From assembly GCF_045679555.1 (NCBI RefSeq), contig NC_092092.1, positions 9,152,104-9,216,103 of the forward strand: a DNA stretch of 64,000 bases, given 5' to 3'. Numbering within the stretch: position 1 is the first letter of the stretch; every line of letters starts with the position of its first letter. Below the pieces are notes generated by a model. The model worked only from the letters and a program-made list of their open reading frames with translations, was not told where the DNA came from and ran no database searches. This document shows positions 23,050 to 35,956 of this stretch, in pieces. The position numbers were made by a program, and so were the translations under genes. Origin of the DNA: Salvelinus alpinus (Eukaryota > Chordata > Actinopteri > Salmoniformes > Salmonidae).

Positions 23050-25856
23050 GAACTTCATTGAATGATCAGTATCAGGAATGTTGCATGTAATTTATCACCT
23101 ATCATTTGGAGTATTCAGTTTAAGTGTGTTCAAAACTATACCATCATTTCCCTTTGCTTTGCATGAATGAATGAACGATTTGAGCACTTGTGTTCGTGAT
23201 AGGGGTTACTTCTAAAATGCTGATAGCTAGAAAAGTTTGTTGACATTCTATGTTATTTTGTCCTCTTCGCTGAGCTAAGGATCGCTCACTGTTTTTCCAT
23301 ATCTGGTGTGTGAATGGAGCGTTGGGAATCCTAACACAGAAGCTGCCATGACGGATGGCATTCCCTATCAGACCTGGCAGTGCCAACCACCACACATCAC
23401 ACGCGCACACACACACAAGCACACAGACATCAAAGCCTGGTCTGACCTCGGCCTGCATACCTGCCTACCCTCCACCGATAACGGTCTGTTTGAAACCCAA
23501 GAATACCCACCTCCTCCTCTATCCCTCCTTCGCTTCCACCTCTCTCCATCCTTGATGATTGAGAGCAAAACAAGATGGACATATGAAAGAGAGCTCCAAT
23601 GACCTGGGCTATGAGTGGATGTGGGAAATAGGACAAAAAGACAACAGAGCGAGATTTCAGGTGCTTATTGTGGAAACTAATTGAAGTGAAAAACTATTGG
23701 ATGAGGATGGAATTGAAATTGATAGATGTTATTGATTACTGTAGCTAGATGAAAGAGTAATTGCAACAGCACACAAAAGGTAGGGGAAATTCCCTTGACT
23801 TGTTAACCTCATTAAAATGGTTGTGGACATAACAAGCTAGTCGACATCATCAATGAAATCACTGCAATTCTGTAAAAGTAAAGTTGGGGATAAAACAGGC
23901 TTTCACTTTGAAGAGGCAATTAAAGGTGGAAGTAGTACCATTCTTATTAGATAGTATATTAGTTTACTTAGCATGCTGGGTGTGTGGGTGCATTGGGGGG
24001 GGGGGGGGGGGGGGGGGGTCATTGAGTCCGGTCCAGTAATTGTAAGAGATATGATCCAATTAAAGAAAGAAAAAAGAAACGCTAAACATCACGACACAGA
24101 CCTTTTGGGGGGCATGTGCTCCAAAAATAAAAAAGGGCATCTCCCCAGGAAAAAATTCACACAACTGCGGGGGTCATTGACCAATTATTACTCATTGACC
24201 AATTATTACAAGAAGAGGGGAAAGCAACACCATCTGAGAAGTAAATATTTGTGAACTGGAGTAAATTCTGCATTTATTAACAATAACCAACACACTTTCA
24301 GTCAAAATAGAAGATTGTAGGAAGATGTTTGGGGGTGGGGGTGCTGCGATGTTTTCGCTGACATGGGGAAGCTATGAAATGTTTTATAAATGAATATTAG
24401 TATGTATTAGTACACACAGCACCCCTACTTCCCGCGGTTGTGGTAAGAAACACTGTAGTCTATCATTACTATATCCAACCCAACTCCATTTGTTGACACT
24501 CTCATGTATCCCAGTGCTTTGCAAAATGTTTGACTCCCAACCTGTGAAAATGAGTGGTGCAAAACTTGCGTCCCCCGCGCACGCACATGAACATGTGCAC
24601 AGGCGCGCATAATCGTTGCGCAAATGTAGCTCGTCATTACAGCCATGAACGGTGACGTATTTAAAATAAAAATAAAATGACTACAGAAATTAATTGCGTT
24701 TTACTGCCGCATTTGGAGCTGAAAGTCATTCATGTTAGTAGCCAATATCAACAATGGTTATACTGTATCATGTCCCTTCTCTGGAGTCCACAAGAGCAAG
24801 AAAAAGCATACGACCTACTTGTAGCAGAGGTTGCCGGATCAGATGGACAGCAGGTTCTGTCTGCACCGCGCCCTCACTTTGGAGGGCAGCCTATCTGCAG
24901 AGTGCTCGTTGCCAGCCGGATAGCCCTGTTTTTCCTCACAAATATCGTAATAAATTCGCCAGAATATGTTCATCCCGTAATATTGATGGCAGTGCGATTT
25001 TACAGCTGCTTATCTTTATACATGTAGCCACCCAAACTAGGCCTATCTGAAATAAGACAATTATTAATAAAATATCCAGGTAGCCTGTTGTTCTGGCAAA
25101 GATGAGTCGGTAGTAGATTGCTAAACTGCATTTTATATGGATGATAAACGTAGGCCTACTCTGTTTTTGCAAAACTGGAGGAAATTAAACTAGTTATTTC
25201 TGGTCACTAGCGTGGATATGAGCGCCATCCTTTGCGCGCCAATGCTGATGACTGGACATTGGTCAACAATCAAGATGCGCAACTTTTTGGTTCTGAAGCA
25301 TAGATGGGAATTTAACGACGACTTGCGGGCAAAGGGCTCAGAACAATGACACTTTTTTTTAAATATAAAAACAACCAAAAATATTTTGGGGGGAAATCAT
25401 ACCACCACCGAAAAGGTCACTTTGGAGACTGGAAGGGCAAAGGGACATGTGCCCTATCTGTGCACGTGTATGACGATCATCATGGCACGGTGCTTAAAGG
25501 ATGTGGAATCAGCACTATTAAAACATGACTCTGAGCTCCACATTCCCATTAAAGATTTGTGTCAGAAAAGTACTCAACACTTTTAACACTGGCAATAAAA
25601 ACTCACTGTCCTCTCTCTGTCTGTCTGGTTGGTGAGGAGAGTGAAGTCGTTTTACTTTTTTCCTTCATCTCTCTCTCTCTCAGACCTGACATAACCCAAG
25701 ACAGTTTTTTTTTTTTTTTTTACATGTGATCATCCTTCTAGCCCCAGTATGTATTTGAGGCGCCATGCAGCTTAAATGAAGGAATCTGAAAATTAAGATA
25801 TTTAATTTATAATCCTTTTACAATGAGCCTTCCGACTGTCAGGGCATAGCGGAATG
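23050..25856. other. Unassigned intergenic sequence
   Basis: No coding homology was recognised on either strand; open frames here are short and motif-free. Includes poly-G of about 23 bases at 23996-24018 and a poly-T near 25707-25723. Confidence 0.45.
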
Positions 25857-25931
25857 GGTTGCGTCCCAAATTATACCGTGTTCCCTATTTAGTGCACAAT
25901 ATAAGGAATACGGTACCATTTGAGACGAAAA
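25857..25931. mobile_element. Palindromic short repeat
   Basis: TTGCGTCCCAAATTATACC and the distal GGTACCATTTGAGACGAAA are arms of a near-palindrome centred on GTGCAC (about 25894-25899). It is the same family as the arms around the Tc1 relic at 15405-16535. Confidence 0.65.
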
Positions 25932-27085
25932 TATGGAGCTGGCGTCGAGCAGGGGAAGTAAGGCCACACCACTGCTTCACTGCACTAAGCAATCCAGGTT
26001 ACACCCCTACATTATAATAAACAAGCAGGTTGAAGTTATAAATTGATCCCATCACTATTATCAATATAACGCATGCGCGTTGTTGTAAATGTGGACGTTA
26101 TTGGTGCTGTAGTTATATAGCCAATAAAAACTGTCATGAACTTCTTGACCACATAAATAATGAAACACATTTATTGGCTGTCCTGTCTGTTATTCCAGTA
26201 AAGTTCTTAGGGCACTCATATTGATATAGTATAATATGGCATTGGTATAGTATAACCACATACTATGGCGTAAGTTCTTCTACTTCAGTTTCACAGTCCT
26301 TGTTTGATTACTTTGGGTCGTGACTCCAAAAGGTTCACACATAAGCTTTGCTGCTGCTTCAGAAAACTGTTGAAATGAAGAAGAAGAAAGCAGGAAAACT
26401 TCAGTTGCACTTGTTAGAAATATTCCAAAGGTGTGTCTGGGCTTTGCACACCTCTCAAAGCAGGCGTACGCTAAGCACACGGGCATATAGAAAAACAAGT
26501 CCCTGGCAGGCAACTGGTGTCTCTACAGACGGGCACATTTAATTAATCTCGCTCCCCTTTCCTGAAACGACGTGTACGGTCAAATATACAGTATATTGAA
26601 TTAGTAAAAGGCTCCAGTAGTAGCTTTCATCAAGAGGTAGTGTAATGAAATGAAGCAGTGTTGCCCAGACCAGGTCCTGCTCATGTTGTTATGAGTAGTG
26701 CTCCTGGCCTGCCTGTGGATTCACATTGGCTTGCTTCCATTCCTGGCTTTCTATTTCACACGCAGTATACAGTACCTGTATTTGAACAGTGAATAAAATA
26801 CATTCTGATTGAATGAAAGATTGGTGTGCTATACTTAACTTAATGGTATTTGTGCAAAAATATCCATAGGGTTATAAAGGCAGATTATAAAAGAGAAAAG
26901 TCCACATTCACTGAAGCTATAGTCTCTTCAATTTGTAGCAGCAGCAGAGGTCACGGGTTTGAAATAGACTTGTGTCATTGATTGTGGGTTTTCCCCAATG
27001 GGCATTCTCATCACACAAGGGAAGTTTTCTGATAGAATTCACACTTATTGAAAGTAGTCTCTAGATAGTTCATTCATTTTGCAAC
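25932..27085. other. Unassigned intergenic sequence
   Basis: No gene or repeat family was recognised. Confidence 0.4.
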
Positions 27086-27316
27086 AGCAGTAGTAGCAGT
27101 AGCAGTAGCAGTAGTAGCAGTAGTAGCAGTAGTAGTAGTAGCAGTAGCAGTAGCAGTAGCGCAGCAGTAGTAGCAGTAGCAGTAGTAGCAGTAGCAGTAG
27201 CAGCAGTAGCAGTAGCAGTAGTAGCAGCAGTAGCAGTAGCAGTAGTAGCAGTAGCAGCAGTAGTAGTAGTAGCAGTAGCCGTAGCAGTAGTGCAGCAGTA
27301 GTAGCAGTAGCAGTAG

Positions 27317-27347
<31 letters not shown>

Positions 27348-27615
27348 AGCAACAGTAGCAGTAGCAGCAGTAGCAGCAGTAGCAGTAGCAGCAGTAGTGG
27401 CAGCAGTAGCAGTAACAGCAGTAGCAGTAGCAGCAGTAGTAGTAGTAGCAGTAGCAGTAGCAGTAGCGCAGCAGTAGTAGCAGTAGCAGTAGCAGTAGTA
27501 GTAGCAGCAGCAGCAGTAGCAGCAGTAGCAGTAGCAGCAGTAGCAGTAGCAGCAGTAGCAGCAGCAGCAGCAGCAGTAGCAGCAGTAGCAGTAGCAGTAG
27601 TAGCAGCAGCAGCAG
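27086..27615. repeat. CAG/TAG trinucleotide array (about 530 bp)
   Basis: Irregular alternation of CAG and TAG (AGC/AGT) triplets, with a few phase shifts. On the minus strand this reads as poly-Leu, Cys-Tyr or Ala-Thr in the three frames. On the plus strand one frame is full of TAG stops. Confidence 0.97.
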
Positions 27616-28821
27616 GTCACAAGCCGCAGGTTTGAAAAAGGACTGTCTTTCAGTGAGTGTAACTGTTTCATCTTTCTCAAAACTGTATCCAGGTGCCATG
27701 AGAATACTCAATGGGACTGAGCTGTACAATACAAAATAAAAACAAAGCATCCTACTCATGTCTAGGCTATTACAGTGTAGAATGCCTCTGTCTGCCAAAG
27801 TGTCTGGACCTTTCTGGCACATGAGGTGGTGACCTTGCCATATAACTGCAGGATTGTTGGTCCAAGGCCTTTGGAGATGAAGTTAGACTTGCCATCTGGG
27901 GTTTGAGGAGAGCTATACCAGGAAAAGGGCTGAGAAGAATAGGGAAAGTGAATCACCAGTGTACCCACAGAGCATCTACTAAGTGGAATAGAGGAAGAAG
28001 GGAAGAGGCCCAAGAGGGAAGAGAACCAAGAGGGAATAGGACCAAGATGTGCCAATATCTGTAGCTACAGGACAGATGTTGAGAGCAGAAATGTGCCATG
28101 TTAGACATGTATATGTGTGGTCAGCAGCTGAATAATCAAACACAGTACACTAAAACTTTCCCTAAACTTTTCCCACAACCACAGTCTGCATAGTCTGTAA
28201 GGTCCATTTTTTTAAACATTTTATATAGTCCAAAAAAAGCTGGCCAAATGTACTGCAATTTGAGGACAAAGGAGATGTAAACCATAACGAGTTGTAACAA
28301 AACAAAAAGTTCTTCCCAAGTGTCATCTGTGTGGTTGTATTTTAACTGAGACTACACGAAACATAAAGAATAAATAGGTTGGCAGTTACTATTATTTTAC
28401 ATGATTTACCCACGAACTGTCCCTTTATCCAGTTTCACAAGCTCAATTTACATTTTTGCTAATTTTGCCACATCAGAGGTCTATAAAACCATGTATTTAT
28501 TTTATCTTCCCAAAGAATGGAAAATAGCTGTAAAGTCCTTCAATAACAGTATTTTAATGGTTCGCAATGCGAAGTGCTCTTCTTCAATATAAATATAAAG
28601 ATACATCACATTCAAGATATGTTCAACAAATACAGTAGATGCTGGTTATATTGTAATAATAATACTGACCTTTCTACAAAGTGTGTCATCATAAAATTAA
28701 ATGGCGCCACATATACATAAAATATACATTCTTACACTTGGCAGTGCATATAAAAAACAATCATGTAACTATGATTTTTTGTTGTTGAAATAATAACACA
28801 AAACATTTATTTCAGTTTATT
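27616..28821. other. Sequence downstream of nog2, including its probable 3' UTR
   Basis: nog2 is on the minus strand, so its 3' UTR extends leftwards from 28821. The AT-rich part 28380-28821 fits a UTR, with AATAAA-type signals on the minus strand directly after the stop. The rest is unassigned. Confidence 0.4.
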
Positions 28822-29493
28822 TCAGTTCGAGCAGGAGCATTTGCACTCAGATATAATGGGGTACTGAACTGGTATCCAAGCGCATTTCAGACCTCCCTTT
28901 CTCTGCAGGCACCTCCATCTTAAGATCGTAAAATGGGCCGATTTGGCAGGTTTGCAAACCATCCCTTCAGGGACCGAACAAGAACGCTTATTGTAGCAGC
29001 TCCCCACCTTCACGTAGCGTGGCCAGAATCTGTTCCCGAGGTCGTTCCATGTATAAACAACTGGACAGAAGGTGTAAGACCACAGCCACAGTTGCAGCCT
29101 TCTTCTGAGTTTTTTACTTGGCTTGTGCTTCTTGCCTTGCTGGATCTCAAACTCCATGGCTTTGATCTCTTTGGGCATCGCGACGGATGGCTTCTGACGC
29201 ATCTCCGAGTCGCTCAGGTCCTCGTTGCCCGAGTACTTGTCCTCTGGCGGGGTGATGGACATGAAGTGAGGATCGAAGTGACTACCCAAGTTGGATCTTA
29301 GTTCGGTCTCGTTCAGGTCCCGTTCTTTCGGATCCAGGACAGGGTCTGGGTCCTCTTTGAGCTCCACTATGGGGAGAGTGTCGCTGGGGATGGGACGGAG
29401 GAGGTAGTAATGTTGGCACATGCCCTCCTCTATCCTAAACCCGAGGGACAGAACCAGCATGGACATGGCCAGGAAACAGTACGAGTTATCCAT
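28822..29493 (-). CDS. nog2: Noggin-2, secreted BMP antagonist
   Basis: Extracellular antagonist that binds BMP ligands as a disulfide-linked dimer and blocks receptor contact; acts in dorsoventral, skeletal and neural patterning. Intronless, as noggin genes are, 223 residues. Residues 1-25 form a hydrophobic signal peptide. [12 protein letters not shown] (27-38) is the N-terminal clip that covers receptor sites. An N-glycosylation sequon NET is at 61-63. The basic [13 protein letters not shown] (120-132) fits the heparin-binding segment. The C-terminal cystine-knot region starts at C143 and holds nine cysteines, ending [17 protein letters not shown] and [10 protein letters not shown] are near-universal noggin sequence. 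The ATG at 29493 is the real start; the frame stays open upstream to a TTG at 29520 that is not plausible in a vertebrate. [22 protein letters not shown] and QRKGGLKC favour noggin-2 over noggin-1 or -3. Confidence 0.95.
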   Translation of the reverse strand: MDNSYCFLAMSMLVLSLGFRIEEGMCQHYYLLRPIPSDTLPIVELKEDPDPVLDPKERDLNETELRSNLGSHFDPHFMSITPPEDKYSGNEDLSDSEMRQKPSVAMPKEIKAMEFEIQQGKKHKPSKKLRRRLQLWLWSYTFCPVVYTWNDLGNRFWPRYVKVGSCYNKRSCSVPEGMVCKPAKSAHFTILRWRCLQRKGGLKCAWIPVQYPIISECKCSCSN

Positions 29494-31013
29494 ATCTCTA
29501 TCTGGTAACAATAGTTCCAAGTGATATAGAGTACAATATAAAAAGTATAATCCTTATACTGTTGAAACGATCATCCGTTTTCCCCCAGGGGGTAGGTGTG
29601 AGTGTGTGAGAGAGAGTGCGTGTGGAGTCCCGTGGCACCCCGTAGTCCAGCGCCCGTCGTCACGCACGCGTTCCAACCGGTGATCTGTTTCTCAACTCCG
29701 CGAAAAACTGCCTCAGAAAGTTTCAGCTGGCTGGAACCTAGTCACCATAGCAACCGGTGATTGCAGTCTGAGAGAGGAAAGTTGATGCCCTGAGCCAGCC
29801 AGTGGAGAGTTTCCCTGCGTAACTTTACAGTCCATGACACGCGTCTGAATGGATAGAACGTAGTCCTTCACTGTTTTAACAAGGCAAAAAAAATCGCACT
29901 TTCAAAGAAAACTTTATACAAGACCCAGCGGTGTCAGTAACATGAGCCGACCTGGCTGCATTTGCACTGGGCTTTCCCGTGCGTAAAGTGCGTCAAGGTC
30001 CTGGTTTCCCTGGTTTCTCACTAATCTTAGAGTTGGGTCCTGTTGGTTTCTGGCTGTCCGCATGTTGTCTAGGGCTAGATGATGCACTGGCCGGTGCTGG
30101 ACACCAAAATGAGCCCAGTATGGCTCAGACGATATATCCATGTGCGCGGTGATGTAATCCCCCCTCCCTCCCCACCACCAGTAACACGCAGACATGAGTA
30201 AGCCTATAGCCCATATCTCTCCAAATGTAACGTTACAAACTTAATTAATGCATTTTCCTAATAATAAAAAATATGACTGATGCACCCAAACCGGGCACAT
30301 TAGATTCTAGTGCAATAACACATAACGGTCTTAGCTGTCTGATTCATCTCATACATTGAATACCAGCGGTGGCATCAAGTTCAACAGCTGAGGTGCCGAA
30401 AGTCGTCTCTTCTAGACAGACAAACTGCGATTTTTTTTATGATGGCTGGTGCCAGAGCGATGTTTATTTTACAGCTCTCTCTCCAGTTAGATGCTCTCAA
30501 CGTGTGTTTAGACTCATCCAGGGCGGGGTGAGAGTGAGCAAAGTGCCCCTTTTCATTACCAATATTATTTATCCTTTTCATTTGACATGGAAGCCTTTAT
30601 TGATTTGTTTTCATTTTTTTTGTCCGGGACACAAAGTGGACAAAGAGTTTAATTGACAAAAACATCCCTTAAGGAAAACCCACATTATTTCACATGTGAC
30701 GTGCAATCATGTGGATTCACATGTGCTGATGTGGATTATCACATATGAAATCTGCGTACTGGTGACGACCAGGTTGACTCATAACCTGCCGATTTATGGT
30801 CATGAAACATTGTACGGGTGAAGTGGCGGATGGGTGGCGAGCGGCTTGAATAAAGACAAAACAATACCTTAAAATCCATAAATGTGTCATTCTTGTTAAA
30901 TTTATATCTATAGGCTACGTTGAGGTTATCTGGTATTAGTGCGTAAGCCTGAGCTTTAGGGCCTAACTGTACGCACGTCAAATCAGCTAGGTCACCCGTG
31001 AAACAAGTAAGTA
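29494..31013. other. nog2 upstream flank
   Basis: Immediate 5' flank and presumed promoter/5' UTR of nog2 (reads leftwards). No TATA box can be assigned with confidence. A cluster of CACATGTG-type palindromes occurs at 30690-30750. Confidence 0.35.
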
Positions 31014-31151
31014 TTCGACATCTGTCTGATGACGTCGGGAGATGACGTGGGAACCGGCCACTAGGGGCAACAGTGAGTGCTGTTCGACATCTGTCTGATG
31101 ACGTCGGGAGATGACGTGGGAACCGGCCACTAGGGGCAACAGTGAGTGCTG
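31014..31151. repeat. Perfect 69-bp tandem duplication with CRE-like motifs
   Basis: Two identical 69-base copies (31014-31082, 31083-31151). Each contains TGATGACGTCGGG and GATGACGTGGG, so four TGACGT motifs lie within 140 bases, about 1.5 kb upstream of the nog2 start. Confidence 0.95.
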
Positions 31152-34100
31152 TTACCTTCAAGTAGGATTCGGGTTTGGCAGATGGGCATATGTATCTGCC
31201 TCTGATTCCAAAGATTCCAAGTTTGAATCCAGCTATAGAAATTGAGTGATAGAGATGTGTAATTTAGCTGACAAATACATGTAAAGGTTAATAATATTGG
31301 CTCCTGGCTGTCAGTCCGTCTGTCTGTCTGTGCGACAGCTGACGATGCGCAGGGTCGCAGATTTGAGAACACTGGCGGGTCTGTCGTTACAATGTTTCTT
31401 TGATGCTGCTAGCTTGAGCTTGTGAATGAAATTATTTATATGATATGAGAAAAGCTGCAAAATGCAGAGTTGCAAATGAAGACTAGGGAGGGCCAGAAAA
31501 GCAGCCTAATGTTTTGGAAAGATTTGGTGAAGTGGTAAAAAGGATGATAGCAGTGCTGGCACACAAATTCGACAGTCACGAGATGGGGACTTCAAATAGG
31601 CCTAGGGCCTGTCAAGGGAACTGTAGCTTACTGTTTAGATGGGTTAAATGGAAACTGACATCTGGATGCTGTAGGTCTATAACCTCTTTACATAGCCTTG
31701 ATATTAACTCCTGCAGAACCAAGTCTTTCTTGCAGTAAAGTGATAGATCTACACCAAATGTAGGCTAACCGAGTGGAGAAATATGATGTCTTACTTTCAG
31801 CATCTTGAGAGAATGTGAATGTGCAGTTAAATACCGTCTGTAGAGCTTCTGTCTTTATCAGAAAAGCTGATATTACTTCAACCACATAAAATATGCATCC
31901 AAATGCCGAACTGAAATCGTATCAGAAACATGTTGGGTAGTTTTTACACATTTCTATTTCCTGACAACCGGCCAAACTGATGTCATTTGGAAATTTGTAC
32001 AGAACATCTTTCCAGTTTTTTTTCAGTTATTTCATTTTAACCCCAGTACCCAGTGGTGATTTTAGCTTGTACATCTTGGTGGAGTAAACAGTTAATTCAG
32101 CCTCATATCCTGCCTTTAAAAAAAAATATGGCTGACTTGCTTAAACAAATGTGGTTTCTACTGACAATTGAGAAGTACAAATTATGGCATAAGGGAACGA
32201 TGAGCGCAGATAAGAGGCAATCCGTAATTTTAAGACATTAATGAGAGAGCTAGGACTAACATAGTTATAAATATTTGTTCAGCACTTTGAAATGTACAGC
32301 GTCAGAATTCAGAATATGGGCCTTTCTTACAGTATTATTCTCCCTGTACACCAAGTCAGAACAGTAAGATAAATAAAGGGGGCATTTAAGCAGACAATGA
32401 AAGCTCTTACAATATTTGATGATGACATTTCTCTAAAACAGGCTATAGGCTACATGTGCACCACCAAGTCAGAACAGTAGGCTACGTTGTGAGGGGGAAA
32501 GGGACCAGGGTGAGGGTGAGGCACATGGGCTACTAACAGCTTACTACACAACATACATTTAGTATTACTTTTTTGGTTACAGTATACATATCTCCCTGTC
32601 ATCAAAGTCTGCCATTCTCTGGATGTATGGTGCTTTCAAGACAACTGGGAACTCTGGGAAAAAAACAAGGTTGAATCATTAGGTCAGTGATCTTCAGGTC
32701 GGAGCTCTAGAAAGAGGTCCGAGTTCCCGACTTAGAATTCCGTGTTGGATGACCGTTCAAAATGTATTTTTCCAGTCGGAGCTTGTTTGTTTCAGAGTTC
32801 GAAATTGTCTTAAACTCACTTAAGTCTGTTGCATGTGAATGTTTATCCTTTTAAGCTTGGAAAAGAGACCCTTAAACCCAAACTTGGACCACACACCCTC
32901 TCCACTGAATAGCAGGCTAATGATTGCTTTGCAATGCTTGCAGTTAGCCACTGATTCCTTCCAAACCACTCATTGTTGAATTTGCAATTTGCAACTTGTT
33001 GTGTAATGTTTATGTCCAATGGCCAATGACCACCAATACGTTTTAACTATGATTTCTCTTCATCATGACAAGGATTGAAAAGGATTTGCCAGAAGATTAT
33101 CGACTTGATTCACGAGGATGACTGTCTAGCTGGCTAGCTAAGATTTTGAAAGCATCAGTCCAATCAAAGCTACAGTAGATATAACGTGATATGACGTCAT
33201 TTTATCTGTGGCCAATGACCTTGAGCCTTCTTGGATGAGCACTTCTAATGTAACTCTATGGCAGTACCCAAGGGCCTTAAATTTGTTAGCTCTCCCTGTA
33301 GAATTTGCGGTGACGTAGTGTCCCCATGAGTGACAGAACACTGAGCCAATCACGGCGCAACTAGAGAACATTACCAACCCCTACGCTCCATATTTTCCAC
33401 TGGCTTGCCCCACCACCACAGAAAGCACCGAGCTAGGCTGAAACACGTACATTTTGGAGCTGCCTTATTCAAGAAAGCAAAAAAAAGGGACCATATTTGT
33501 ATGAGGTTTCATTAACTCAATATATATATATTTTTTTACATTGTTTGCAAACTGGTATGTGACACGTATTAATGCCAAAATAACATGCAAAACATAGGTG
33601 GGGCTCAAAACAGATGGGGCTCTGCCCTACCTGGCCTGAATGACGGGTCGCCACTGCCAGTACCTAAACGTTTTTGCTCTGCGAAGAACCAAAGATGACA
33701 GAGAACTTTACCGATGTCAGCTAGACTGAATCATTCATTCAATCAATTCATTACAATATTCTGGGCAGCATATAACGACAGAAGAGAAGCTGTATGTATC
33801 TAATTATATAAAAGTTCAACAAATAGCTTACCTAAATGTCGGATATTAAAAGCAGAAATATATCTATATCAGACAACAAGAAAATCCTGCACCCCTTGTC
33901 AAAAAAATGGTTCTGCAGTCTCTGACTGTGGCCTACAAGGCACTTTCTATATTTGCGGGTTAGCATCAGTGCAGGCCTCAGATTTCCACGTTATCACATA
34001 TAGGCCTAGTTGGGTGGTTATGGATGGGTTATTAGCAATTGCAGCTGAACAAACAGCTGCCAGCGCAACACCACAGCATACCTCAGATCCAGAGGTTGTG

Positions 34101-34465
34101 AGTTCACATTTTTTACTGAACCGTGATGGCACACAAACTTGGCATTTGTCTACTTGTTTTAATCAATTATAAAATTAAATGTAAGAAATGTACATGTACA
34201 CATTTCAAAAGTGCTGAACAAATATGTGAATCACACGTGAAGTGTTTCAAAAACACATGCTCACATGTGAAATGTCACATGTGAGTGTTCCAAAAACAGT
34301 TTTCACATGATTTCACATGTTTATTTAGTGCTACATTTTGCAGTCATTATATGGCAAATACCGTATTAGTGTTATGCTATATATTGTCTGTCAATCGCAA
34401 TGGACCTTTTGGCCCGTCCTGCAAATTAACTTGGCATGTTTCACTTACAATTGCATTTAAAATTA
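31152..34465. other. Unassigned intergenic sequence upstream of nog2
   Basis: No coding homology was recognised. 32640-32830 looks like a degenerate salmonid repeat (GTCGGAGCT, GAGTTCCCGACTT). 34215-34330 has several CACATGTGA palindromes. Confidence 0.4.
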
Positions 34466-35954
34466 CAGTGCATTCGTAAAGTATTCAGACTACTTCACTT
34501 TTTCCACATTTTGTTACGTTACAGCCTTATTCTAAAATACAAAATTAAATAAAGTGAAGGAGTCTTATCAATCTACACACAATACGCTGTAATAACAAAG
34601 CGAAAACAGGTTTTTAGATATTTGTTCAACTTGATTGGAGTCCACCTGTGGTAAATTCAATTGATTGGACATAATTTGGAAAGGAACACTGCTGTCTTTA
34701 TAAGGTCCCACAGTTGGCAGTGCATGTCAGAGCAGAACCCAAGCCACGACGTCAAAGGAATTGTCCGTAAAGCTCCGAGACAGGATTGCGTCGAGGCACA
34801 GATCTGGGGAAGTGTACCAAAAAACGTCTGCAGCAATGAAGGTTCCCAAGAACACAGTGGCCTCCATCATTCTCAAATGGAAGATGTTTGGAAGGACCAA
34901 TACTCTTCCTAGAGTTGTCTGTCCGGCCAAACTGAGCAATCGGGGGAGAAGGGCCTTGGTCAGGGAGGTGACCAAGAACCCGATGGTCATTCTGACAGAG
35001 CTCCAGAGTTCCACTGTGGAGATGGGAGAACCTTCCAGAAGGACAACCATCTCTGCAGCACTCCACCAATCAGGCCTTTATGGTAGAGTGGCCAGACGGA
35101 AGCCACTCCTCAGTAAATGGCACATGACAGCCTGCTTGGAATTTGCCAAAAGGCACCTAAAGGACTCTCAGACCATGAGAAACAAGATTCTCTGGTCTGA
35201 TGAAACCAATATTGAACTCTTTGGCCTCAATGGCAAGTGTCATATCTGGAGGAAACCTGGCACCGCTCATCACCTGGCCAATACCATCCTTACGGTGAAG
35301 CATGGTGGTGGCATGCTGTGGGGATGTTTTTCAGCGGCAGGGACTGGGAGACTAGTCAGGATCAAGGTAAAGATGAACGGAGACAAGTATAGAGAGATCC
35401 TTGATGAAAACCTGCTCCAGAGCACTCGGGACTTCAGACTGGGGTGAAGGTTCACCTTCCAGCAGGACAATGACCATAAGCACACAGCCATGACAACGCA
35501 GGAATGGCTTCGAGACAAAACTGAATGTTCTTGAGTGGCCCAGCCAGAGCCCGGACTTGAACCAGATCAAACATCTCTGGAGAGACCTGAAAATTCCTGT
35601 GTAGCGACGCTCCCCGTCCAACCTGACAGAGCTTAAAAGGATCTGCAGAGAAGAATGGGTTTGCCAAGCTTGTAGCGTCATACCCAAGAAGACTCAAGGC
35701 TGTAATCACTGCCAAACGTGCTTCAACAAAGTATTGAGTAAAGGGTCTGAATACTTACGTAAATGTGATATTTCAGTTTAAGTTTTAATACATTTGCAAA
35801 AATGTCTAAAAACCTGTTTTAGCTTTGTCATTATGGGGTATTGTGTGTAGCTCGATGAAGGGGGAAAAAACGACTTAATCCATTTTTGAATAAGGCTGTA
35901 ATGTAACAAAATGTGGATAAAGTAAAGGGTTCTGAATACTTTCCGAATGCACTG
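34466..35954 (+). mobile_element. Tc1-like transposon, near full length, inactive
   Basis: Bounded by TA (34464-34465, 35955-35956). Left end CAGTGCATTCGTAAAGTATT and right end AATACTTTCCGAATGCACTG are inverted repeats. Length 1489 bases, normal for Tc1. The single transposase gene on the plus strand is shifted at least twice. Confidence 0.95.
34761..35447 (+). pseudogene. Tc1 transposase relic
   Basis: The longest frame covers the end of the DNA-binding domain (KVPKNTVASIILKW), the linker ([14 protein letters not shown]) and the first catalytic Asp in WSDETNIELFG (about residue 147). It stops after STRDFRLG. The second Asp (QQDND) and later parts follow in another frame near 35458-35475. 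Start and N-terminus are in a different frame near 34724. Not functional. Confidence 0.92.
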
Positions 35955-35956
35955 TA

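Noticed and set aside
27045-27822. Poly-Leu, Cys-Tyr and Ala-Thr frames
   Set aside because: Phase-dependent readings of the CAG/TAG array.
29494-29520. Upstream extension of nog2 to residue M at 29520
   Set aside because: The codon is TTG; the first ATG at 29493 gives a proper signal peptide.
29914-30195. 93-codon minus-strand frame upstream of nog2
   Set aside because: No recognisable motif; probably a chance frame in the nog2 flank.
34085-34110. Box-B-like GAGGTTGTGAGTTCA, also near 36205 and 39343
   Set aside because: Similar short matches recur, but box A and a consistent SINE body are not convincing.
30690-34330. CACATGTG palindrome clusters at both ends of a 3.6-kb stretch as ends of one large element
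   Set aside because: The motifs are short and scattered; no extended inverted or direct repeat could be aligned by eye.
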